From assembly GCA_947585885.1 (NCBI GenBank), contig CANPXI010000007.1:1-19378 (forward strand): a stretch of DNA of 19,378 nucleotides. The letters are read 5' to 3'. The translations under genes and the position numbers were made by a program. Below are positions 13,651 through 19,378 of the stretch, piece by piece; the first letter of the stretch is position 1; every line of letters begins with the position of its first letter. This stretch comes from an uncultured Bacilli bacterium (GTDB taxonomy: Bacteria > Bacillota_I > Bacilli_A > RF39 > UBA660). The notes under the pieces are model-generated. The model made no database searches. It saw only the letters and a program-made list of their open reading frames with translations, and was not told where the DNA came from.

Positions 13651-14634
13651 TTACTTTGTCATAGCTACAGTAGCAGTACTACTTGCAATTTGTAAAAGTT
13701 CTTCTTTACTAAGACTTTCACCTATTAAATAATACTCTTTACCGTTCTCACTCCAATTAAGAGAAGTATCTGTTAAAATACCTAAAACATTAGCATATTG
13801 AACAACTTCACCATTTACTGCAGTAGTTTCATGACTCTTACTACCTTTGCTTGCTTCTTCTATTAATATAAATGGTTTAACACCTGTATAAGTAAGAATA
13901 ACTCTTTCACTATCTTCATTAGTAATTAATTCTTCACCACTGTAAGTAGTTCCAGTAGGCAAATACATAGGATAAACTACATCATCTAAAGTAGCGCTTG
14001 TAGTAGTTTCACTAGGAGTTTCTATACTATTAGATAACTTAAAATAATCTTTTTCATATTTAGTCTTAGTATCTATTTTAGTAATATTCATAGTAATTTG
14101 TGTAAACCCATTTGCATTCTTAACAACAACCTTTTTAGGTAAATAATCTTTTTTATCTAAAGTAATCTCTTGAGTAGTCAAATTAGCATTATTAGGATAT
14201 GTTGCTTTAGCAGTAATAACATAACCATTATCGTCTTCTTTAACAGCCCTTTCTCCATCATTCTTTATATCCTTAAGAAGTGCTTCTAAGATATAAGATT
14301 GACTGCTATTAGTAGGCCATTCACTTTGGAATTTAAAACTTTTATTTAAACTTGGTGTAATAACATAAACTCCATCATCATTCTTTAAAATAATTTGTTC
14401 ATGATTATTTTCATTATTAACAAGTGATACTTTGTAATAATCTCCTTTTAAATAAGTTACATCAACACTATAATTATATTTATCTTCATTATTTGCAATA
14501 ATCATATCTCCTGTTAAATGATAATTCTTAACATCACTAACTTTCTTTTCAAACTGTTCTATAACATTTTCATCCTTTTTACCACAACCAACTAGTAAAA
14601 ATAACGAAATAAATAGAACTAAAAACTTTTTCAA
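13651..14634 (-). CDS. LolA/YdcC-like lipoprotein with C-terminal DUF4367-like domain
   Basis: 327 aa. The signal peptide ends in the lipobox LVGC (Cys17). A LolA/RseB-like half-barrel follows (about 35-205, with YHLTGDMII and TLDKKDYLPKKVVV). The C-terminal part, YLPTGTTYSGEELI...SERVILTYTG...GKEYYLIGESLSKEELLQIASS, matches the DUF4367 style seen in YdcC and anti-sigma factors. These lipoproteins sit on the outer face of the membrane; the role in monoderms is unclear (lipoprotein or lipid handling, or stress sensing). The start is TTG at 14634 with a strong AAAGGAGAGGG SD and no in-frame ATG nearby. Confidence 0.82.
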   Translation of the reverse strand: MKKFLVLFISLFLLVGCGKKDENVIEQFEKKVSDVKNYHLTGDMIIANNEDKYNYSVDVTYLKGDYYKVSLVNNENNHEQIILKNDDGVYVITPSLNKSFKFQSEWPTNSSQSYILEALLKDIKNDGERAVKEDDNGYVITAKATYPNNANLTTQEITLDKKDYLPKKVVVKNANGFTQITMNITKIDTKTKYEKDYFKLSNSIETPSETTTSATLDDVVYPMYLPTGTTYSGEELITNEDSERVILTYTGVKPFILIEEASKGSKSHETTAVNGEVVQYANVLGILTDTSLNWSENGKEYYLIGESLSKEELLQIASSTATVAMTK

Positions 14635-14664
14635 AATAACCCTCTCCTTTAACTCTTATAGTTA

Positions 14665-14693
14665 ATTATATTTGACTTAATAATGTTTATGAA
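14665..14693 (-). promoter_or_regulatory. Probable promoter of the LolA/YdcC-like gene
   Basis: Minus strand: TTCATA (14693-14688), 17-nt spacer, TATAAT (14670-14665). The -35 is only moderate. Confidence 0.5.
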
Positions 14694-14740
14694 TAAAATA
14701 ATAAAATTTGATTAAACTAATAATAACAAAGGAGGGAAAA

Positions 14741-14950
14741 ATGCAAACAGTACAAAAAATAGCGCTAGCTCTTTGTATAATAGGAGCATTAAATTGGGGC
14801 TTAGTAGGTTTATTTAGTTTTAATCTAGTAGAAGCTTTATTTGGTGCAGAAACATTATTTACTAAAGTTGTATATACTTTTGTAGGCCTTGCAGGTATTA
14901 TAAATATAGGTTTACTTATAACACCATTTGAAAATACTTCTAGAAAGTAA
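14741..14950 (+). CDS. DUF378 family small membrane protein
   Basis: 69 aa, two hydrophobic helices. The core LCIIGALNWGLVGLFSFNLV...VVYTFVGLAGIINI is the DUF378 family. Function unknown. The ATG at 14741 has a near-perfect AAAGGAGGG with 4 nt spacing; an in-frame ATG at 14708 lacks an SD. A monocistronic unit on the opposite strand to its neighbours, closed by its own terminator. Confidence 0.9.
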   Translation: MQTVQKIALALCIIGALNWGLVGLFSFNLVEALFGAETLFTKVVYTFVGLAGIINIGLLITPFENTSRK

Positions 14951-14951
14951 A

Positions 14952-14976
14952 AACTCTCGGGAATGAGAGTTTTTTA
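14952..14976. terminator. Terminator after DUF378, usable from both sides
   Basis: AACTCTC (14952-14958) and GAGAGTT (14965-14971) with loop GGGAAT, then TTTTATTTT on the plus strand; the minus strand has TTTTTAC after the stem, so it can also end the cdaA-cdaR transcript. Confidence 0.85.
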
Positions 14977-14978
14977 TT

Positions 14979-16361
14979 TTACTTATTAGTTACTATTATC
15001 TTAACTGATTTAGTTTTAGATGTATAAGTAAGTTTTACGTCAGATCCTTTAACATAAACAGGTACATCTTCATAAGTTCCAGCTTCCGTTATATTACTTA
15101 AATCAACATAAGCAGTAATATCTTTAGCTTCTATATTATTAAGTAAACTTTCTACACCTTTAACATTAACTGTAACAACTGTATCCGCTTCACTTACACC
15201 TTGTGCTATAAACTTATCAGTATTAAGTCCTTCAATCTGTATTGCAATTCCATCTATATCTTTAGAAGTTTCACTTTCCATTGTAATCGTTATAGTAACT
15301 ACATTTTCACTAATACTTCTAGCACCAGTCGGTTTATTAATATATTTTTGATATACTTTATCACTACTTAAATCAGTAACATCAATTTCTACTTCAATAT
15401 ACTCTAAGTTTTCTAAAATAGCATCATCTGCATAAACAGTAATATTTTCTACATTACTCTTAATACTTGCAATTGCACTACCACTTCTAACTTCTCCTAC
15501 AGGAACTATTTTAAGTGGAACTGTCTTACTTGGACTAGTAATTGTAACAGTCGCTTTTACTGTACTAGGTACTATTTCTATATCTTTAACTTCTTTACCA
15601 TTTTCATCATATGTTACAAGTTTTACGTTATCAATAGTATAAGTTCCAGCTTCAGTAGCATTTATAGAATTAACATCAACTATTGCTTTAACATTTGTAA
15701 CAGTTTCAAGTTTTTCTTTATAACTCTTAATAATTATATCATCTCTATCAAGTACTACATTAGATACAACTAAAGTTTCATCTAACTTATCTGTATTAAC
15801 AACATCTATTGATAAAGTTCTAACTTCACTAATCTTAGGATAAATAATAACTGTAATTTCTTCTGGTACCAATTTATAACTTAAAGTCTTAATTGGACTC
15901 TTATAATCAAGTTTAACTTTATGTGTTCCTACCCCATAATTAGTTAAATCAAGTGTAACTTCATGAGAATCAACAAGTTGTTGTGCTAAGAATAAGTCTC
16001 CTTTTCTACCCATCAGCACTACATCAGCACCTGTTGGAATTCCTTCTACTACATATGCCTCTTCATTATATTCAACATTTACAGTCTGATTTGATAAAAC
16101 TATTGCTTCATTATTATTAAATGTAATAATTTTTCTATCTACTAGAAAGAAACAAGTAAATGCTAATATAAGTGACAAATACAAAAGTACATGAGGTTTA
16201 TTAAGAAGTCTATCTATAAACCCACTATTAGAAGTTAACTTATCACGTATAAAATATGCTAACTTACTTATAGGAGTAACGATTATCTTATCAATTATTC
16301 TAAACAGAAAACCAAAAAATCTTTTAAAAATATTATTCTTCTTCGTCTTTTGTTGTTTCAT
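14979..16361 (-). CDS. cdaR: CdaR, YbbR-domain regulator of diadenylate cyclase
   Basis: 460 aa. A basic N-terminal cytoplasmic part, one membrane helix (about 56-75) and then a long extracytoplasmic region of repeated YbbR-like beta domains. Recurring motifs are EAGTY-(I/E)D (TEAGTYTIDNVKL, TEAGTYEDVPVYV), VDVNSINA/VDLSNIT and alternating threonine-valine strands. CdaR binds and modulates the membrane diadenylate cyclase CdaA. The ATG at 16361 is preferred over the adjacent GTG at 16364; AGGAGG is 9 nt upstream. The start lies 29 nt inside cdaA. glmM, usually next in this operon, is not here. Confidence 0.92.
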   Translation of the reverse strand: MKQQKTKKNNIFKRFFGFLFRIIDKIIVTPISKLAYFIRDKLTSNSGFIDRLLNKPHVLLYLSLILAFTCFFLVDRKIITFNNNEAIVLSNQTVNVEYNEEAYVVEGIPTGADVVLMGRKGDLFLAQQLVDSHEVTLDLTNYGVGTHKVKLDYKSPIKTLSYKLVPEEITVIIYPKISEVRTLSIDVVNTDKLDETLVVSNVVLDRDDIIIKSYKEKLETVTNVKAIVDVNSINATEAGTYTIDNVKLVTYDENGKEVKDIEIVPSTVKATVTITSPSKTVPLKIVPVGEVRSGSAIASIKSNVENITVYADDAILENLEYIEVEIDVTDLSSDKVYQKYINKPTGARSISENVVTITITMESETSKDIDGIAIQIEGLNTDKFIAQGVSEADTVVTVNVKGVESLLNNIEAKDITAYVDLSNITEAGTYEDVPVYVKGSDVKLTYTSKTKSVKIIVTNK

Positions 16362-17178
16362 CACTAGTCACCTCCTCTTCTACAACTTCATCTGCATCAA
16401 AGAAAGTTTCTTTTTTAGGTTGTAAAGCTTCTATTAAAATCATTCTAGCATCATCTAATGTTAAATTATAATTTAACTCTCCATCTACTGCCACACTAAC
16501 TCTTCCAGTTTCTTCACTGACACATACTGCAATAGCATCAGTAGTTTCAACTATACCGAGTGCAGCACGATGTCTAGTACCAAGTCTTTTTGAAATATTA
16601 GGATTCATACTAGTCGGTAAAACACTACCTGCACAAGTAATTCTATCTCCTTGTAAAATAACTGCTCCATCATGAAGTGGGTTATTAGGGAAGAATATGC
16701 TTATCAAAAGTTCACTAGACAAATCAGCATATAATTTAGTTGCATTTTCTATATATTGACTTAAACTATAATCTCTTTCAATAACTATAAGTGCGCCTAT
16801 TCTATTACGTTTCATATATTCAACAGATTGCATAATTTCATAAACAACCTTTTCTCTTTCATCAACAGTAAGTACTTTATGTCTACCAAGTAACTGACTT
16901 CTTCCAATACTCTCTAAAATATTTCTTATTTCAGGTTGGAATATAATTATAAATGCAAGAGGTGCCCAATCAATAACATATTCAAGAAGAACTCCTACAG
17001 TATTTAAATTTAAAACCACACTAGCAATTTTTAATATTACTATTATAAGAACTCCTTTAAAAATAAGTACCAACTTAACATTTTTCTTAATATATTTTAG
17101 TATATAATAAAGTATAAACCATAAGATAGCTATATCTAAAATTTGAGTAGCTAAACTACTAATTTGTGATAAAGTCAT
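16333..17178 (-). CDS. cdaA: Membrane diadenylate cyclase CdaA (c-di-AMP synthase)
   Basis: 281 aa. Three membrane helices (about 10-29, 35-56, 62-80) precede the DAC domain. Catalytic motifs are intact: LHDGAVI (Asp170-Gly171-Ala172) and GTRHRAALG (Arg202-His203-Arg204). The enzyme condenses two ATP to c-di-AMP, which controls K+ and osmolyte transport and wall homeostasis. The tail after about 255 is very acidic (EEEVTSDETTKDEEE). ATG at 17178 with GAGGAGG upstream. Confidence 0.96.
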   Translation of the reverse strand: MTLSQISSLATQILDIAILWFILYYILKYIKKNVKLVLIFKGVLIIVILKIASVVLNLNTVGVLLEYVIDWAPLAFIIIFQPEIRNILESIGRSQLLGRHKVLTVDEREKVVYEIMQSVEYMKRNRIGALIVIERDYSLSQYIENATKLYADLSSELLISIFFPNNPLHDGAVILQGDRITCAGSVLPTSMNPNISKRLGTRHRAALGIVETTDAIAVCVSEETGRVSVAVDGELNYNLTLDDARMILIEALQPKKETFFDADEVVEEEVTSDETTKDEEE

Positions 17179-17216
17179 ACTCTATTCCTCCTCACTTAAT
17201 ACAATAATTATAATAT

Positions 17217-17241
17217 AAAAAAGATATATTTACTATATCTT
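17217..17241 (-). terminator. Weak AT-rich terminator downstream of the Pro/Glu-rich protein gene
   Basis: Minus strand: AAGATATA (17241-17234) and TATATCTT (17228-17221), 5-nt loop, then four T (17220-17217). Weak because the stem is nearly all A-T. Confidence 0.5.
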
Positions 17242-17269
17242 TTATTACTATTAACATTCCATTTGACGT

Positions 17270-17911
17270 CTATTTTATATCATCAAATATATTAGTTGTT
17301 GGTGTTTCAGTTGGTGCTTCTGGTGTTACTGTATTATTTTCTGGCATAACTGCTTCAGTTTGAATATCAGGTGTTTCTACTGGTGGAACACTATTTAAAT
17401 CATTTACTTGTTGATATCCAATATCCATTGTTGGAGTACTACCAAATATATTATTATTTTGGTTAACTTCTTGTTGTGGTTCATTAACTACTGGAGCCTC
17501 ACTAACTGATGGTTCTACTTTAGGCATTTCAACTGGCCCGCTATAAAACTCTATTGGTGTACTTTCAGTAGTACTTTGTTCTGGTGTACTAATTGGAATA
17601 TCATTAATTTCAATAGTTTCATTAACACTTGGTGCTTCTGGTGTCACGCTTGGAGTCTCCATACTAGGTGTTTCCATACTTGGAGCTTCCATAACTGGTG
17701 CATCACTTACAACCATTGTATCTTCAGGCACTGTTTGTGCTGGAGCACTTTGTGAACTATTACTATTTTCTTCTATGCTTTCTCCTTTAAATTCATTTTT
17801 TTGTTTTTTCTTAGATTCTGCAATAAAACCTATTAAAGCAATACATAAAATACCGGCTACTACAAAAAACCAAATATAATAATCTGCTAAAAAATTCATC
17901 ACACTTTCCAT
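17270..17911 (-). CDS. Membrane-anchored Pro/Glu/Ser/Thr-rich protein, function unknown
   Basis: 213 aa. A short N-terminus and membrane helix (about 11-30) precede AESKKKQKN, which suggests the tail is cytoplasmic. The remaining 175 residues are low-complexity, with short repeats such as APSMETPSMETPSVTPEAPS and several NIFG/NIFDD blocks near the C-terminus. It looks intrinsically disordered, with a short conserved-looking C-terminal motif (TNIFDDIK). No enzymatic domain is visible. ATG at 17911 with AAGGAGGA 6 nt upstream and its own promoter. Confidence 0.7.
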   Translation of the reverse strand: MESVMNFLADYYIWFFVVAGILCIALIGFIAESKKKQKNEFKGESIEENSNSSQSAPAQTVPEDTMVVSDAPVMEAPSMETPSMETPSVTPEAPSVNETIEINDIPISTPEQSTTESTPIEFYSGPVEMPKVEPSVSEAPVVNEPQQEVNQNNNIFGSTPTMDIGYQQVNDLNSVPPVETPDIQTEAVMPENNTVTPEAPTETPTTNIFDDIK

Positions 17912-17936
17912 AATGTGTCCTCCTTACTATAATTAC

Positions 17937-17965
17937 ATTTTAACAAAATATATGAATTATTTCAA
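17937..17965 (-). promoter_or_regulatory. Promoter of the Pro/Glu-rich protein gene
   Basis: Minus strand: TTGAAA (17965-17960), 17-nt spacer, TAAAAT (17942-17937) with TGT extension. Confidence 0.75.
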
Positions 17966-17978
17966 TATTTAATATATT

Positions 17979-19049
17979 TTATTCAACTTCTTCTTGAATA
18001 TTACCTTTTATATCAACTTCACCACTAGTTGGCACTATTTGTACCCAAGTATTTCCGTCATTTAACTTAATCTTTTCTCCACTACTTTTATATTTATAAA
18101 CTGTCTTACTACTTCTACTAGTCTTCTCCCAAGTAATAGGAATTGCGTAACCATTAGTTATATAATATCCTTCTCCACTACCTATATTATCTAATGCTTG
18201 TCTTCCATAACTATCAAGAGTCCTATTTTTTACCTCATAAACAATAATATTTTTAGTTGTATATTGTTTACCTGTAATAGCATCTACATGTTTAGTATCA
18301 ACGCCTTCGTCTTCCATACTTCTATAGTAAACTTTTTCTTCTTCATTATAAACATAATTTGTAGAAGTATAATATGAATACTCTAAATGTATATTATCAG
18401 CTTTTAATGCTCCTTCCATATCACTCAAATCAATTTCTTTAACACTATAATCAAAAACTGGACTTTCTTTAGTAGTATCTCTAAAATTTAAAGCTTTAAT
18501 ACCATCTAAAATCATACTAGTTTTAGTAAACCCTGTATGCTCACTAGACTTATCAAGTGAAGTATCTCTAAAAAAGTACTTACCTTCATAATCCATTCCA
18601 TCTAAGTGATCAATATTTAAACTTCTTATATCACTATATGCTTCATCACTTCCACCCCAGTGAACATAAATAGCATCATTTTCTAAAACATAATCTAAGT
18701 AATAAGGTCTACTACTTCTAACAGAACCTATCTTATCTAAATTAGTATCTTTAAATAAAGATAAAATTCTTGTTACACCGCCTTCAACAATAATTTCATA
18801 ATTTAAAAATGAATCTTGTAGTCCAGCATGAGGCCAAGCAGCATGTCTATTATTAATCATAACTGCTATAACTCTAGAATCAGAGTCTTCATCAAATATC
18901 TTTAGTTTTGGTGCTTCTTCTTTCTTTTTATTGGTACTAGTACCCTCACCTTTATTAAGTAGTTTAGTGGCTCCAAAATAAACTCCAACTATAACTAAAA
19001 TAATAAATAAGAATAATACCCACTTCTTTAGCTTTTTCCTTTTTTTCAT
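17979..19049 (-). CDS. yerB: DUF3048 family membrane-anchored protein (YerB-like)
   Basis: 356 aa. A strongly basic N-terminus and one membrane helix (about 9-27) precede the DUF3048 N-terminal domain (about 55-210) and a C-terminal DUF3048_C-type domain (about 235-350). Typical motifs: VMINNRHAAWPHAGLQ, EIIVEGGVTRILSLF, IGSVRSSRPYYLDY and VHWGGSDEAYSDI. B. subtilis YerB is a lipoprotein; here no lipobox is present and the protein appears anchored by the helix. Function unproven. ATG at 19049 with AGGA about 7 nt upstream. Confidence 0.92.
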   Translation of the reverse strand: MKKRKKLKKWVLFLFIILVIVGVYFGATKLLNKGEGTSTNKKKEEAPKLKIFDEDSDSRVIAVMINNRHAAWPHAGLQDSFLNYEIIVEGGVTRILSLFKDTNLDKIGSVRSSRPYYLDYVLENDAIYVHWGGSDEAYSDIRSLNIDHLDGMDYEGKYFFRDTSLDKSSEHTGFTKTSMILDGIKALNFRDTTKESPVFDYSVKEIDLSDMEGALKADNIHLEYSYYTSTNYVYNEEEKVYYRSMEDEGVDTKHVDAITGKQYTTKNIIVYEVKNRTLDSYGRQALDNIGSGEGYYITNGYAIPITWEKTSRSSKTVYKYKSSGEKIKLNDGNTWVQIVPTSGEVDIKGNIQEEVE

Positions 19050-19124
19050 TCCTTTTTCCTACTTTCCATATTTAGTATAAAACAATAATAAAAAATATGA
19101 TAGTAAATACTTATTTAGAAGTGT

Positions 19125-19167
19125 AAACAAAACGTAACCATTTTCCTGACCTCAGGAAAATGGTTAC
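19125..19167 (-). terminator. Strong hairpin with T-rich minus-strand tail
   Basis: GTAACCATTTTCCTGA (19134-19149) and its exact complement (19152-19167) form a 16-bp inverted repeat. On the minus strand it is followed by GTTTTGTTT, which fits a terminator for a minus-strand transcript entering from beyond the window. Confidence 0.65.
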
Positions 19168-19334
19168 CATCTACTATATGCATTATTCTACTATAAAAGT
19201 ATCTCCATTATTAGGCACTATTACATTTTTAATTCTTTATTTATTTAATACATTTCTTGTATCATCTTCTAAGATAATATTAAGTTTTTAAGTGAAAAAT
19301 GATACAAGAAAAATGAAAAATAAATTTTTCATAT
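19168..19334. other. Gene-poor stretch upstream of yerB with inverted repeats
   Basis: No credible complete gene between 19050 and 19378. TTTCTTGTATCAT (19253-19265) and its complement (19299-19311) are 13-bp inverted repeats 33 nt apart; TGAAAAAT/ATTTTTCA follows (19314-19331). On the minus strand, 19236-19183 reads RIKNVIVPNNGDTFIVE then stop, just before the hairpin at 19134-19167. It could be the tail of a decayed gene, but an upstream stop (19239) interrupts it and the match is short. Confidence 0.4.
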
Positions 19335-19358
19335 GAGTACCTATTGGTACTCTTTTTT
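19335..19358 (+). terminator. Plus-strand intrinsic terminator near the window end
   Basis: GAGTACC (19335-19341) and GGTACTC (19346-19352), loop TATT, followed by six T (19353-19358). No plus-strand gene ends just before it within the window, so it may close a small RNA formed by the preceding hairpins. Confidence 0.75.
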
Positions 19359-19378
19359 GATATACTATAAACATGAAT

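Noticed and set aside
1..19378. Insertion sequences, CRISPR arrays, prophage genes or an alternative genetic code
   Set aside because: No transposase, integrase, repeat-spacer pattern or phage protein was seen; TGA ends several genes at conserved positions.

Overview
The window comes from a low-GC (roughly 28% G+C by eye) walled member of the Bacillota. The Bacillus-type order ireB-ruvX-yrzB-mltG-yrrM-yrrN-yrrO-greA, the cdaA-cdaR pair, a MurT/GatD-type pair, SD sequences of the AGGAGG/AGGTGA type and near-consensus sigma-A promoters (TTGACA-17-TATAAT) all fit an uncultured Bacilli/Mollicutes-relative gut lineage. I cannot name the species. TGA is used as a stop, so the standard bacterial code applies.

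Layout. 1-4782 (minus): start of greA with its own promoter, then a seven-gene operon read from a promoter at 4754-4782. It encodes IreB, RuvX, a DUF1292 protein, MltG, and three tRNA wobble-uridine modification genes (TrmR and two U32 proteins). 4791-5268 (plus): tRNA-Lys(CTT) co-transcribed with a roughly 330-nt unassigned structured RNA that ends in an intrinsic terminator. 5307-8070 (minus): a CDP-alcohol phosphatidyltransferase with an apparently leaderless start, a polysaccharide deacetylase and a thioredoxin-type lipoprotein. 8129-10993: TspO (plus), a small STAS-like protein (minus), then MurT-GatD (plus) in which the GatD glutaminase residues are missing. 10998-13637 (minus): a membrane-anchored thioredoxin-fold-like protein behind a structured leader, and a large surface protein behind an attenuator-like leader. 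13651-19049: a LolA/YdcC-like lipoprotein (minus), DUF378 (plus), CdaR and CdaA (c-di-AMP synthesis, minus), a Pro/Glu/Ser/Thr-rich membrane protein (minus) and YerB/DUF3048 (minus). 19050-19378 is gene-poor with several hairpins.

By theme, most genes concern the cell envelope (MltG, IreB, MurT/GatD, deacetylase, phosphatidyltransferase, LolA-like, CdaA/CdaR) or translation (tRNA-Lys, TrmR/TrhP, RuvX).

The most unusual part is 11739-13570. A 546-aa surface protein has a C-terminal C-type-lectin-like segment with shifted base composition and NNC-rich codons, resembling the variable region of a diversity-generating retroelement. Its leader carries a 15-codon ORF containing a G8 tract followed by an intrinsic terminator, and a one-G change would alter whether the ribosome enters the terminator. 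This looks like a surface antigen with two layers of variation. The second main novelty is the RNA at 4931-5268, with a pseudoknot-like 5' domain and two homologous stem-loop arms that show compensatory base changes.
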